Counted from the stretch's first letter, positions 30,104-39,343 are shown. The stretch: 64,000 nt of DNA from Acinetobacter guerrae (GCF_009372255.1 NZ_LXGN01000005.1:255852-319851); one strand, 5' to 3'. Made by a program: numbers and translations. The notes: generated by a model from the letters alone, not told the origin.

Positions 30104-31222
30104 TCACCATTGACCCTGACCTAACCCTTGTCCAATAAAATCGTAGCGCAGTTTTGATCTTGAAAACTTAATCGGACAGCCCAATTGAGGCTCGGTTTTA
30201 TCAAGTTGTTCGGACAATGGAACATCGACAACCCAACCACGCTCGACCGCAAGTGGAGTATGTAATGCCTCTTCTAAACTTAGGACAGGTTCAACACAGA
30301 CATCTAGCCCAGCAAATACATGATGCCAATGCGCATAATCTTGGGTTTTAAATTGATCTGCCAATGCTTGTTTAACCAATTGTCGATCTTCTGGATGAAA
30401 TGAAGCACCTTTTTCTAATAAAATTGGTAAATCTAGTGCCGCCGCAAGTCCTGTCATAAATTGTGGTTCAAGACTGCCTACCGAAACATAGCGTCCATCT
30501 TTGGTGAGATAATAATCATAAAAACTGCCGCCATTTAAAGTACTCTGTTCAGGCTGCTGTGCGACATCTGCTGCAAGACTCGCCGAAGCTGCCATACTAT
30601 TGAGTCCAACCACGCAATCCGTCATGGAAATATCAATATATTGCCCTTGTCCACTTTGACTTCGCTCTACCACAGCTGCCAAAATACCAATCACTGCATG
30701 TAACGAACCGCCTGCAACATCGGCAATCTGAATGCCCAAAGGCGGTGGCCCGCTCTGTAACCGCCCACTATGCCCCATAATGCCTGACAGTGCTAAATAG
30801 TTAATGTCATGACCAGCCCGATCTTTATAACTACCCGTTTGTCCATAACCTGTAATGGAGCAATAGATCAAACGGGGGTTGATTGCTGACAGAGTGGCAT
30901 AATCCAAACCAAGACGTTGCATCACACTAGGGCGAAACTGTTCAACCACGATATCAAATTCTGAAATACGAGATTTGATCAATTCAATACTGGCAGGATC
31001 TTTCAGGTCTAGTGCAATAGACTGTTTATTACGATTGAGATAGCTATGCGATGTCGCCTGACCATTAGCATAAGGTGGCATAATCCGAACCAGATCGGGA
31101 CGGGTTGGTGATTCGACATGAATCACTTCTGCCCCCATATCTGCCAGATACATCGTAGCAAATGGCCCAGGTAACAATGTTGAAAAATCCAGTATTTTCA
31201 GTCCGTTTAATGCCGTTGTCAT
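30104..31222 (-). CDS. CoA transferase family protein, alpha-methylacyl-CoA racemase type
   Basis: About 372 residues of the CaiB/BaiF family. Motifs follow the racemase branch: LLPGPFATMYLADMGAEV at the N-terminus, GHDINYLALSG with the candidate catalytic His, IADVAGGSLHAV with the candidate Asp, and SFYDYYLTKDGRYVSVGSLE. AMACR enzymes epimerise 2-methyl branched acyl-CoA thioesters for beta-oxidation. ATG 31222 is favoured over 31234 because AGG lies about 12 bases before it but adjoins the other. It is divergent to an AraC-type regulator that may control it. Confidence 0.85.
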   Translation of the reverse strand: MTTALNGLKILDFSTLLPGPFATMYLADMGAEVIHVESPTRPDLVRIMPPYANGQATSHSYLNRNKQSIALDLKDPASIELIKSRISEFDIVVEQFRPSVMQRLGLDYATLSAINPRLIYCSITGYGQTGSYKDRAGHDINYLALSGIMGHSGRLQSGPPPLGIQIADVAGGSLHAVIGILAAVVERSQSGQGQYIDISMTDCVVGLNSMAASASLAADVAQQPEQSTLNGGSFYDYYLTKDGRYVSVGSLEPQFMTGLAAALDLPILLEKGASFHPEDRQLVKQALADQFKTQDYAHWHHVFAGLDVCVEPVLSLEEALHTPLAVERGWVVDVPLSEQLDKTEPQLGCPIKFSRSKLRYDFIGQGLGQGQW

Positions 31223-31341
31223 CGTTATTTTCATCCTAAAACTATTGTGTTTTTAGTCATCTTAGGGATATAAAAGAATCAAAACAATGTCATGTTCAGC
31301 CATTTACCTTGATCATTTCGGCAATTTAACATGTAAAAAGT

Positions 31342-31362
31342 GATTTACAGTTGTTGTAAATC
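31342..31362. promoter_or_regulatory. Candidate operator palindrome
   Basis: GATTTACA / TGTAAATC, perfect 8-bp arms with a five-base spacer, in the divergent region between the racemase-like gene and the AraC-type regulator. It is a plausible binding site for that regulator; no T run follows, so it is not a terminator. Confidence 0.45.
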
Positions 31363-31433
31363 GCCAATTGAACATTTTTTAGAGTCATTTAGGTCAATCA
31401 AAAGTGAACATAAAAGAGACTGAAGGATTTAAC

Positions 31434-32444
31434 ATGAGTCGCGATACCATTAGTATCCATTTCGTGAATGCGGCTTTGACTGGTGTTAAACGCCTAGGCA
31501 TGGATGTCGAAACCCTGCTTTCTCACGTTGGAATTGAAGCAGAATTGTTACGTCAACCCAAAGCGCGTATTTCGCCAGAACAATATACACGTTTCATCAA
31601 AATGCTCTGGATGGTCACTCAGGATGAACATGTTGGCTTTGATGTTCAACCACGCCGTTTAGGCACTTTTGCCATTATGTGTCAGTTGATTATTCATGCA
31701 AAGACATTGGGCGAAGCGCTAGATTTATCTTCTCAATTTTATAAACTTTTTGGTGATGAGTGGTCTGTAACTTTAGAACGCGACAAACATGAAGCGCGCT
31801 TGGTTCCGATGATTCCTAAAAGCCTTGATCCCGATCATTTTATTACCGAAAGCATGCTGATGATTTGGCATGGTTTGGCTTCATGGTTGATCGAACGTCG
31901 TCTGCCACTTGAACGTGTTCATTTTGGTTATCCTCGACCTGCACATGCAGATGAATACGACGCATTATTTTTCGCCCCTGTCATGCAATTTGATATGCCA
32001 CGTACCGAAATTACCTTTGCAGCAGATTATCTCGATTTACCTATTCGCCAAAATGAAAATACCTTGGAAGAATTCTTAAAAGCTGCACCTGCACAGCTTT
32101 TAGTGAAATTTAAAAATACCAACTCACTCACCTCACGTATTCGTGATGTCCTTAAAAGTCAGATTGGTGAGGAAATGCCAACATTGAATGATGTTGCCTC
32201 TATGCTGTACCTCTCACCACAAACCTTACGTCGTCGTCTAGCTGCGGAAGGTAAGAGTTACCAAGGTGTCAAAGATGCATTGCGTCGTGATGCCGCCATT
32301 CACTTGTTACTGAACCCAGACCTGACCCTTGAAGATGTTGCGCAGCAAGTCGGTTTTAGTGAAACCAGTACCTTCCACCGTGCATTTAAAAAATGGACTG
32401 GGGTTACGCCAGGCTTATATCGTCAGTTGCACGGATATCATTAA
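31434..32444 (+). CDS. AraC family transcriptional regulator
   Basis: A 336-residue DNA-binding protein with an N-terminal effector domain of the arabinose-binding-like type (about 15-200) and a C-terminal AraC double helix-turn-helix. The first HTH reads LNDVASMLYLSPQTLRRRL and the second LEDVAQQVGFSETSTFHRAF, ending in KKWTGVTPGLYR. The ATG at 31434 follows AAGGA by seven bases; a GTG 30 bases upstream is less likely. It is divergent to the CoA-transferase gene, which suggests it controls a branched or fatty acyl-CoA pathway (inference). Confidence 0.9.
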   Translation: MSRDTISIHFVNAALTGVKRLGMDVETLLSHVGIEAELLRQPKARISPEQYTRFIKMLWMVTQDEHVGFDVQPRRLGTFAIMCQLIIHAKTLGEALDLSSQFYKLFGDEWSVTLERDKHEARLVPMIPKSLDPDHFITESMLMIWHGLASWLIERRLPLERVHFGYPRPAHADEYDALFFAPVMQFDMPRTEITFAADYLDLPIRQNENTLEEFLKAAPAQLLVKFKNTNSLTSRIRDVLKSQIGEEMPTLNDVASMLYLSPQTLRRRLAAEGKSYQGVKDALRRDAAIHLLLNPDLTLEDVAQQVGFSETSTFHRAFKKWTGVTPGLYRQLHGYH

Positions 32445-32464
32445 GGTTTAGAATTCTAATAATA

Positions 32465-32495
32465 AATAGACAGTCTAAAGATTAGGCTGTCTATT
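32465..32495. terminator. Convergent terminator hairpin
   Basis: AATAGACAG / CTGTCTATT with an inner CTAA/TTAG pairing and a single-base mismatch on each side, between the convergent regulator and NUDIX genes. Confidence 0.6.
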
Positions 32496-32498
32496 TAC

Positions 32499-32921
32499 TC
32501 ACAGCCATTGCTCTATTCCTTTTGGATAGACAGGATATTGTTCCGAAGCAAGCTGCTGTAAAGTCATCCATTGAGCAATATAAGTTGAACCATCCGTTTC
32601 ATACCCGCGTATTTCAGTCTGGCTATATAATGTTGGATCAACAAACTCTGCTTCATACACAAAAACAACTTCATGCCCTTGCTGACCATTAAAACTAAAT
32701 AAATTTTCCAATACGCCTAAAAGTTTTGGATGGATAATTTGTTGATTAATTTCTTCAAGCACTTCTCTTTCTATTGCTTGTAAGGAGGTTTCTCCAAATT
32801 CAATACCACCTCCAATCGGTCTTAGATAATGCTTATTTATGCTTGGATCATATCCAAAAGAAAGCAAAGATTTATTCTCATATCGGAAAATACACAAGGC
32901 TTTTGCTTTAATATTAGCCAT
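32499..32921 (-). CDS. NUDIX hydrolase
   Basis: A 140-residue NUDIX-fold pyrophosphohydrolase. The NUDIX box reads GGGIEFGETSLQAIEREVLEEINQQ, but the usual Gly after REVLEE-x is Asn. The Glu residues that bind the metal are all present. The substrate (a nucleoside diphosphate derivative) cannot be assigned. Its start overlaps the end of the upstream P-loop kinase-like gene by 8 bp, so the two are translated together and may act on related nucleotides. Confidence 0.85.
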   Translation of the reverse strand: MANIKAKALCIFRYENKSLLSFGYDPSINKHYLRPIGGGIEFGETSLQAIEREVLEEINQQIIHPKLLGVLENLFSFNGQQGHEVVFVYEAEFVDPTLYSQTEIRGYETDGSTYIAQWMTLQQLASEQYPVYPKGIEQWL

Positions 32922-33459
32922 TACATAACCCTACTCGGTTTAAGAATTCTTTTGTCTGCTGAGGCGAAGTGAGTCGAATAAATTGAATATGTTGATAGTC
33001 AGGGTTTTGCATCATGGCGAGATATCTTCGTTTATTTTGAGGATATTTTTGCAACATCCATAGGAAAATTGATTTTTTAGAAAACATTATTTTCCAACTT
33101 TCTTTGTTATTGGAGTTTTCCCATAATGTTTTTCGACTGATCGCACGCCATAAGGTACGTTTAGTCAGCCTGAAAAAATTAATATGAAATGCATAATCTA
33201 GCCAAATAACCGTATCGGCTTGTGTCAAAATCATATCAATACTTCGGGTATAAAGATTATCAATCACCCAGCCTTCTGAAGCCGCATTTATACTCGATTT
33301 TAATTTGCAAAAAAATTCCTCATTGGAGGATTCTTGCCAATTATCTAGCCAAAGTAAATTATCCAATTCAATATAATGTAATTTTCGTTTTTGAGCCAAT
33401 TTTCGGGCAAGTGTAGATTTACCTGAACCTGTCGTGCCAATAATATTAATAAATTTCAT
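32914..33459 (-). CDS. P-loop nucleoside kinase-like protein
   Basis: A 181-residue cytoplasmic ATPase with a Walker A motif GTTGSGKSTLARKL at residues 8-21, a short LID-like region and a Walker B-like strand TVIWLDY. It resembles the small adenylate-kinase-like group often annotated as DNA topology modulation or FlaR-like proteins, whose real substrate is unclear. It is overlapped by the NUDIX gene. The name beyond P-loop kinase is not justified. Confidence 0.75.
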   Translation of the reverse strand: MKFINIIGTTGSGKSTLARKLAQKRKLHYIELDNLLWLDNWQESSNEEFFCKLKSSINAASEGWVIDNLYTRSIDMILTQADTVIWLDYAFHINFFRLTKRTLWRAISRKTLWENSNNKESWKIMFSKKSIFLWMLQKYPQNKRRYLAMMQNPDYQHIQFIRLTSPQQTKEFLNRVGLCNG

Positions 33460-33641
33460 ACAAATAGATTGTTTTTTTATGGCTGCATAGTTTACGCATC
33501 AAGCGATACTTGATCAAGTTTCTATAGCAGACAAAGCATTGGCAAAAATCATCATCCACCAGATGACCTTATCGTCATTGTGTTGGGTCTAAAATCAATT
33601 ACACTCAATTTATAAAAATATTTAAGGTCATAAAAGGAAGA

Positions 33642-34850
33642 ATGATGAGCGAGGCTTATATCATCGATGCCATTCGTACTCCACGCGGGAAAGGGAAAAA
33701 GGATGGCTCACTCTACGAAGTCAAACCCATTACTTTGGTCACGACATTACTTCATGAGCTACAACAGCGTCATCAATTTGATACCTCAAAAGTTGATGAT
33801 ATTGTTTTGGGCTGCGTGACCCCTATAGGCGATCAGGGTGGTGATATTGCAAAAACCGCAGCAATTGCCGCAGGCTGGAATGATGATGTTGCAGGGGTTC
33901 AAATCAATCGTTTCTGCGCCTCAGGCTTAGAAGCAGTAAATTTAGCAGCTCAAAAAGTCCGTTCAGGTTGGGAAGATTTGGTCGTTGCTGGTGGGGTTGA
34001 ATCCATGTCACGCATCCCGATGGGATCTGATGGCGGTCCATGGGCGCTTGATCCTGAGACCAATTTAAAATCCTCCTTTGTACCGCAAGGCGTGGGTGCA
34101 GACTTGATTGCAACTTTAGATGGGTATAGTCGAGCAGATGTAGATGCTTTTGCTGTCAGTTCACAACAAAAAGCTGCGACTGCACAAATAAAGGGTTACT
34201 TTGATCAATCAGTTGTCCCTGTCAAAGATCATTCAGGTGTCATGATTTTAGAAAAAGATGAATTTATTAGAGGTTCTACCACAGTTGAAGGCTTGGCAAA
34301 ACTTAATGCCAGCTTTGAAATGATGGGACAAATGGGTTTCGATGCGGTTGCTTTACAGAAATATCCAGAGGCTCAAAAAATTAATCACGTTCACCATGCA
34401 GGCAACTCATCAGGGATTGTTGATGGTGCTGCTGTGGTGTTATTGGCCTCTGAAAAAGCAGTCAAAGAACAAGGCCTAAAACCACGTGCCAAAGTGCTTG
34501 CAACAGCATTGGTCGGTACAGATCCAACCATCATGCTCACAGGTCCTGCGCCTGCTGCACGTAAAGCATTGGAAAAAGCAGGCTTAACCATTGATGACAT
34601 CGACCTATTTGAAGTCAATGAAGCTTTTGCTGCCGTAGTAATGCGTTTTATCAATGAACTGAACGTTCCAAGCGATAAAGTCAACGTCAACGGCGGCGCA
34701 ATTGCGATGGGACATCCATTGGGTGCAACGGGTGCCATGATTTTAGGCACTTTGCTAGACGAGTTAGAGCGTCAAGGCAAGAAACGCGGTTTAGCCACAT
34801 TATGTGTGGGTGGTGGGATGGGGATTGCCACCATCATTGAGTTGGTATAA
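33642..34850 (+). CDS. Acetyl-CoA acyltransferase (thiolase)
   Basis: A 402-residue thiolase catalysing the last step of beta-oxidation, or acetoacetyl-CoA formation in reverse. The nucleophilic Cys lies in [11 protein letters not shown] near residue 89, the His in [16 protein letters not shown], and the second Cys in [11 protein letters not shown]. Two adjacent ATGs (33642, 33645) follow AAGGAAG. The trifunctional FadB-like gene lies 146 bp downstream, so the pair probably forms a fatty acid oxidation complex. Chain-length specificity is not evident from sequence. Confidence 0.9.
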   Translation: MMSEAYIIDAIRTPRGKGKKDGSLYEVKPITLVTTLLHELQQRHQFDTSKVDDIVLGCVTPIGDQGGDIAKTAAIAAGWNDDVAGVQINRFCASGLEAVNLAAQKVRSGWEDLVVAGGVESMSRIPMGSDGGPWALDPETNLKSSFVPQGVGADLIATLDGYSRADVDAFAVSSQQKAATAQIKGYFDQSVVPVKDHSGVMILEKDEFIRGSTTVEGLAKLNASFEMMGQMGFDAVALQKYPEAQKINHVHHAGNSSGIVDGAAVVLLASEKAVKEQGLKPRAKVLATALVGTDPTIMLTGPAPAARKALEKAGLTIDDIDLFEVNEAFAAVVMRFINELNVPSDKVNVNGGAIAMGHPLGATGAMILGTLLDELERQGKKRGLATLCVGGGMGIATIIELV

Positions 34851-34996
34851 AAACTGGCTGCATTGATCTTGCTACGTTGGAAACACTTTCAAAAATGCTC
34901 ATTTACACATCGTAAACTGCGCTTTTTTCAAATATTTCTGCCTCGCAAGCTCTGCTTCGCCAGCGTTTTTAAGAAATAAATTTAGGACGATGATGT
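34851..34996. repeat. Possible dispersed intergenic repeat between thiolase and fadB
   Basis: A 146-bp gap with an imperfect dyad (CATTTACACATCGTAAACTG), followed by CTGCCTCGCAAGCTCTGCTTCGCCAGC, written here in short pieces because of its length: CTGCCTCGCAAG then CTCTGCTTCGCCAGC. I recall similar gap sequences in acinetobacters, but cannot confirm this without a search. No small ORF or terminator is obvious. Confidence 0.3.
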
Positions 34997-37132
34997 ATGA
35001 GCGCTATTAAATACGAAAAAAACGCTGACAATATTGTAATTCTTACCCTTGATTCATCGGGTCAATCTGCGAATACCATGAATGCAGAATTTCGTGATTC
35101 ACTAGATGAAGTCAGCCAAAAGCTCAAAGCTGAAACTGATCTCAAAGGTATTATTTTCCGCTCAGCCAAGAAAACGTTTTTTGCAGGCGGTGATTTGGAC
35201 GAACTTATTCAGGTTCAACCTGAACATGCCACTGAATTTTTCAAGATGATTGAAAAACTCAAAGGTGACCTACGCACGATTGAGACATTAGGCGTTCCTG
35301 TTGTAGCTGCGCTGAATGGTACTGCATTAGGCGGTGGTTGGGAAATTGCTTTAGGTTGCCATTACCGCATTGCAATCAACGACCCTAAAACCAAGTTTGG
35401 TTTACCTGAAGTCACTTTAGGTCTGCTACCAGGTGGTGGTGGTATCGTTCGTATGGTACGTCTGCTCGGTTTACAAAATGCATTTCCATTCTTAATGGAA
35501 GGTAAGCAATTTGGCGTGGATAAGGCAAAATCTCTTGGTTTGGTGCATGACACGGCTGAAAATGACCAAGAGCTATTAGATAAAGCCATTGCATGGGTGA
35601 AAGCCAATCCAAAAAGCCAGCAACCTTTTGATGTCAAAGGCTACAAGATTCCGGGGGGTGATCCGAAAACCCCTGCGGTGGCACAAGTGCTTGCGATTGC
35701 ACCAGCGATGTTGCGCGACAAAACCAAAGGTTGCTACCCTGCCCCTGAAGCAATTATGGCTGCGGCAGTTGAAGGTGCACAGGTGGATGTGGATACGGCT
35801 TTGCGTATCGAATCACGCTATTTCACGCAACTGACCGTGGGTCAGATTTCCAAGAATATGATTGGTACATTCTGGCATGGTCTTAATGCTATTAAGTCAG
35901 GTGCAAGTCGCCCTGACGATATTGCAAAATGGCAAGCAACCAAAGTTGGCGTTTTAGGTGCAGGAATGATGGGTGCAGGTATTGCCTATTCAACTGCGAT
36001 CAAAGGCATTCCTGTCGTCCTTAAAGATGTATCAGTTGAAAATGCGGAAAAAGGCAAAGCTTATTCGCAAAAGTTACTCGACAAACGTGTTTCACAAGGC
36101 CGCATGACCGCTGAAAAACGTGATCAAATCCTGTCTTTAATTACCGCAACGGCCAATGCAACTGATCTACAAGGCTGTGATCTAATCATTGAAGCGGTAT
36201 TTGAGAATCAAGAACTTAAAGCCAAAGTTACACAAGAAGCTGAACAATATTTGGCTCAAGGTGGAATCTTTGCATCAAATACTTCGACTTTACCCATCAC
36301 TGGCCTTGCGACAGCCAGTAAAGATGCCAAAAATTTCATTGGTTTACATTTTTTTAGCCCAGTCGATAAAATGCAATTGGTTGAAATCATTAAAGGCAAA
36401 CAAACCTCTGCTGAGACCTTAGCAAAGGCTTACGATTTTGTTCAGCAAATTGCCAAAACCCCAATTGTGGTGAATGACAGTCGCGGCTTCTTTACTAGCC
36501 GTGTATTTGGCACATTTATTCAGGAAGGCATGCGTTTACTTGCTGAAGGTGTGCATCCAGCCAAAATTGAAATGGCAGCATTGAAAGCAGGTATGCCCGT
36601 TGGCCCACTGGCGATTCAAGATGAAGTATCTCTAAGCTTAACTGAACATGTTGCCAGTGAAACACGCAAAGCGTTACAAGCTGAAGGCAAAGATCTGCCA
36701 AAAACTCCTGTGGATGAGGTCGTGTATAGCATGATTCATGAGCTCAATCGTAAAGGCAAAGCGGCAGGTGCAGGTTTTTATGAATATCCTGAAAATGGAA
36801 AAAAACATTTATGGGATGGACTCAGCCGTTGGGCCAAAGACCATGATATTTCTGAGCAGGACATGATTGATCGCTTCCTGTTTGTTCAAGCATTAGATAC
36901 TTTGCGCTGTTATGAAGAAGGCGTTTTAGAGTCTGTTGTTGATGCCAATGTCGGTTCAATTTTTGGCATTGGTTTTGCTCCGTGGACAGGTGGTGCGATT
37001 CAATTCCTTAATCAAAACGGACTTGAAAAGTCACTACAACGTGCCGAACAACTCGCTGAAAAATATGGTGAACGTTTCAATCCACCGCAGTTATTGAAAG
37101 ACAAAGCACAAAAGAGTGACATCATTCACTAA
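34997..37132 (+). CDS. Multifunctional fatty acid oxidation protein (enoyl-CoA hydratase / 3-hydroxyacyl-CoA dehydrogenase)
   Basis: A 711-residue FadB/FadJ-type alpha subunit. The N-terminal crotonase domain has the oxyanion-hole strands FFAGGDLDEL and ALNGTALGGGWEIALGC. The NAD-binding domain begins near residue 315 with VGVLGAGMMGAGIAY, and the dehydrogenase carries the catalytic LHFFSPVDKMQLVEI segment. Its length is close to FadJ (714). It would convert enoyl-CoA to 3-ketoacyl-CoA for the thiolase encoded upstream. The order thiolase then alpha subunit resembles fadI-fadJ, so either symbol could apply. Confidence 0.92.
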   Translation: MSAIKYEKNADNIVILTLDSSGQSANTMNAEFRDSLDEVSQKLKAETDLKGIIFRSAKKTFFAGGDLDELIQVQPEHATEFFKMIEKLKGDLRTIETLGVPVVAALNGTALGGGWEIALGCHYRIAINDPKTKFGLPEVTLGLLPGGGGIVRMVRLLGLQNAFPFLMEGKQFGVDKAKSLGLVHDTAENDQELLDKAIAWVKANPKSQQPFDVKGYKIPGGDPKTPAVAQVLAIAPAMLRDKTKGCYPAPEAIMAAAVEGAQVDVDTALRIESRYFTQLTVGQISKNMIGTFWHGLNAIKSGASRPDDIAKWQATKVGVLGAGMMGAGIAYSTAIKGIPVVLKDVSVENAEKGKAYSQKLLDKRVSQGRMTAEKRDQILSLITATANATDLQGCDLIIEAVFENQELKAKVTQEAEQYLAQGGIFASNTSTLPITGLATASKDAKNFIGLHFFSPVDKMQLVEIIKGKQTSAETLAKAYDFVQQIAKTPIVVNDSRGFFTSRVFGTFIQEGMRLLAEGVHPAKIEMAALKAGMPVGPLAIQDEVSLSLTEHVASETRKALQAEGKDLPKTPVDEVVYSMIHELNRKGKAAGAGFYEYPENGKKHLWDGLSRWAKDHDISEQDMIDRFLFVQALDTLRCYEEGVLESVVDANVGSIFGIGFAPWTGGAIQFLNQNGLEKSLQRAEQLAEKYGERFNPPQLLKDKAQKSDIIH

Positions 37133-37152
37133 ACATATGCTTGCTCATCACA

Positions 37153-37188
37153 ACGCACACCAGATTTAAATCTGGTGTGCGTTTTTTA
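37153..37188 (+). terminator. Terminator of the thiolase-fadB operon
   Basis: Perfect 30-bp palindrome (ACGCACACCAGATTT and its complement, 37153-37182) followed by a T run. One of the strongest terminators in the window. Confidence 0.9.
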
Positions 37189-37295
37189 TATTATTGTATT
37201 TATTATACTTTATATTTAAATTCTCTCTTTTTTTGAATTTTATGCTATAACAACCACTTATTTTTCTTTGTTTATTTTGACGGTTGGACTCATTT

Positions 37296-37574
37296 ATGAG
37301 TAAATCATCTTCTGGCAATGATTCGGAATCAACAGCTTTAGGCTGGAAATTTATTATCATTGTGGCAGCGATTACCACGATTTTTTTTACTTTTTTATAT
37401 TTAGCCATGTCTAGTGAACCTGACTATATGCCCAATCAGGAAGCTAAAAAAGGCCATTACCAGCTCAAAACAACACCTCAGCAAGCGCCTGAAAATCAGC
37501 AAGACCATGAAGCAACGACTCAACAGTCAGCGCAGGCGGATGAACATTCGCAACATCAACAACATAGTCAATAA
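37296..37574 (+). CDS. Small single-pass membrane protein, unknown
   Basis: About 92 residues: a short polar N-terminus, one membrane segment (FIIIVAAITTIFFTFLYLAM, about residues 19-38) and a C-terminal tail rich in Gln, Glu and His (QQDHE, HSQHQQHSQ). Orientation by positive-inside is unclear. The frame opens at a TTG four codons earlier, but ATG 37296 is the better start. The patatin gene follows 14 bp later, so the two are probably one operon. Function is unknown. Confidence 0.6.
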   Translation: MSKSSSGNDSESTALGWKFIIIVAAITTIFFTFLYLAMSSEPDYMPNQEAKKGHYQLKTTPQQAPENQQDHEATTQQSAQADEHSQHQQHSQ

Positions 37575-37588
37575 GTCTGGAAAATGTC

Positions 37589-38458
37589 ATGTCACAAATG
37601 CAACGTAATGCATTAATCGTTGAAGGCGGTGGTATGCGCGGTGCTTTTACCGCAGGTGTCCTCGATGCCTTTCTGGAACAACAATTTAATCCTTTTGATC
37701 TATATGTTGGTGTTTCATCAGGTTCAACCAATCTTGCTAATTATTTAGCAGGTCAAAAAGGTCGTACACTCAATTTTTATCTTGATCATTCTTTGCGTCC
37801 AGAATTTATTAGTTATAAACGCTTTTTGAAGGGCGGTGATTTACTTGATTTAGAATGGATGTGGCAAATTGGGGAAGCGGAACATCCTATTGATCAACAG
37901 AAACTATTTGCACAAAATCCAGATTTTTATATGGTCTTGACTCATGCGCTCAGTGGTCGTGCAGAATATTTACGAGCAGGTCAAGACAATCTACTGGATG
38001 CTTTACGTGCATCGAGTACTATTCCTGTATTGACTCGTCATCCTGTCCAAATTATGGGTGAGCCTTATTTTGACGGCGGTGTAGCAGATGCGTTGCCTGT
38101 GCAGTGGGCAGCTCAACAAGCAGACGTCACCAAACTCATGGTGATTCGCACTCGCCCACAGCAGTATTTTAAAGCCAGCAGTAAAGGCGATCAGTTTTTG
38201 GCAAAGTATATTGTCAGGAATAATCAAGGCTTTGCATTGAGTCTAAAAGAACGCTGTAATCGTTATAATGATTCAGTCAGTTTTTTACGTCAGTCACCTT
38301 CGCATCCAAATCCAAAACAGATTCTGGAAGTGTGCTTACCAGATAAAAAGGGTCTGGCGAATCGTCTGTGTAAAGACCGAAAAAAATTACAGTACACCTA
38401 TCAAGTCGGTCTAGAAACAGGATTTGCAGCCATTGAACAATGGAAAACCATGCCCTAA
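37589..38458 (+). CDS. Patatin-like phospholipase (YjjU-like)
   Basis: A 289-residue protein with the patatin serine hydrolase motifs: the oxyanion hole GGGMRGAFTAGVLDAF (residues 11-26), the nucleophile elbow GVSSGS (Ser at about 42) and the catalytic Asp in FDGGVADALPV. Motif spacing and the R-A-S-S-T-I-P segment follow E. coli YjjU. It probably hydrolyses acyl esters in the cytoplasm. Unusually for a patatin elbow of G-x-S-x-G, the sequence reads G-V-S-S-G, which fits. Substrate unknown. Confidence 0.85.
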   Translation: MSQMQRNALIVEGGGMRGAFTAGVLDAFLEQQFNPFDLYVGVSSGSTNLANYLAGQKGRTLNFYLDHSLRPEFISYKRFLKGGDLLDLEWMWQIGEAEHPIDQQKLFAQNPDFYMVLTHALSGRAEYLRAGQDNLLDALRASSTIPVLTRHPVQIMGEPYFDGGVADALPVQWAAQQADVTKLMVIRTRPQQYFKASSKGDQFLAKYIVRNNQGFALSLKERCNRYNDSVSFLRQSPSHPNPKQILEVCLPDKKGLANRLCKDRKKLQYTYQVGLETGFAAIEQWKTMP

Positions 38459-38470
38459 CTGATTTAAAGA

Positions 38471-38848
38471 TCAGGCGGTTTCTGCCTGATCTTTCCAAAA
38501 CACTAGACGATTTAAAAATGGATCATTGATCGATAATTCCAAATTTCCCCACGGTACAGTTTCGATCTGTGGTTTGGCAAATCGGGCATTTTTATCTGTA
38601 AGCTGTTGAGCAAATTGTTCTAAATTCCCTGAATGTAAACGTACCAATGCACCTGGACTGCAATCTCCATAATGCTCTGTTAAATGCAGGCAATATTGAT
38701 CTTTAGAAATTTGCATATAAAGCGGAAAGTTGTCTTCAAATTGATGCGTCCAATCCAGTTGAAAACCCAGAAAATCAAGATAAAAGTCTTTCGCTTTTTC
38801 CACATCAAAAATACGTAAGACTGGAATAATATTTTGGTTTTGATTCAT
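38471..38848 (-). CDS. Glyoxalase/bleomycin-resistance fold protein
   Basis: A 125-residue VOC-superfamily protein. It starts with IPVLRIFDVEKAKDFYLDFLGF, the first beta-alpha-beta module, and ends with the ELSINDPFLNRLVFW strand that usually carries metal- or ligand-binding residues. The length and sequence fit the bleomycin-resistance-like subgroup, but many such proteins have other or unknown substrates. It is convergent with the patatin gene. No drug-resistance role should be inferred from fold alone. Confidence 0.8.
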   Translation of the reverse strand: MNQNQNIIPVLRIFDVEKAKDFYLDFLGFQLDWTHQFEDNFPLYMQISKDQYCLHLTEHYGDCSPGALVRLHSGNLEQFAQQLTDKNARFAKPQIETVPWGNLELSINDPFLNRLVFWKDQAETA

Positions 38849-38905
38849 TTTTTCTCAAACTCGTTTTTATTGTGAATACAATTATCCTCAACTTCAGTCA
38901 AATGT

Positions 38906-39343
38906 TTATTCACTTAAAGATAAAAACATTTCAATATGAGGAATACCACAGTCATCATAGATTTCGCCACGTTGCTGAAAACCTAATCGCGCATAAAAAC
39001 CTGTTGCATACACCTGTGCAGACAATTTTAAATCAGGCAAATCTTGTTGTTTGGCATAATCAATAATGGCTTGCATCATCTTATTCCCAATATTTAGCCC
39101 TCGATAAGGCTTTAAAACCGCAACCCGACCAATACTTCGATTTTGCAGTAAGCGTGCTGTGGCGATTGGTTGAGCATCATGATACATCATGAAATGCTGT
39201 GAGATTGCATCATGAGCATCCCATTCTTCTGTCTCAGGAATTTGTTGTTCCTCAACAAAGACCTGTGCCCGAATCAATTTAGCATCTTGTTGTAAACTGT
39301 TCCAGTCACCTATTTCGATATTAAACGTAGCATTCTCAATCAT
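38906..39343 (-). CDS. GNAT family N-acetyltransferase
   Basis: A 145-residue acetyltransferase with the acetyl-CoA-binding motif A in IGRVAVLKPYRGLNIGNKMM. The N-terminal IRAQVFVEEQQIPETEEWD block is shared with the YjcF/ElaA-like group. The acceptor substrate is unknown. Its ATG abuts the stop codon of the adjacent methyltransferase (TAAATG), which implies cotranscription and coupled translation. Confidence 0.85.
   Translation of the reverse strand: MIENATFNIEIGDWNSLQQDAKLIRAQVFVEEQQIPETEEWDAHDAISQHFMMYHDAQPIATARLLQNRSIGRVAVLKPYRGLNIGNKMMQAIIDYAKQQDLPDLKLSAQVYATGFYARLGFQQRGEIYDDCGIPHIEMFLSLSE

Noticed and set aside
34391..34750. 119-residue open frame on the minus strand
   Set aside because: It lies fully antisense to the thiolase gene, whose catalytic motifs are intact, and has no recognisable motif or ribosome binding site.
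35362..35637. 91-residue minus-strand frame
   Set aside because: Shadow of the FadB-like gene.
38471..38848. Bleomycin or other drug-resistance assignment for the glyoxalase-fold protein
   Set aside because: The fold is shared with many enzymes of unrelated function and no resistance context is present.
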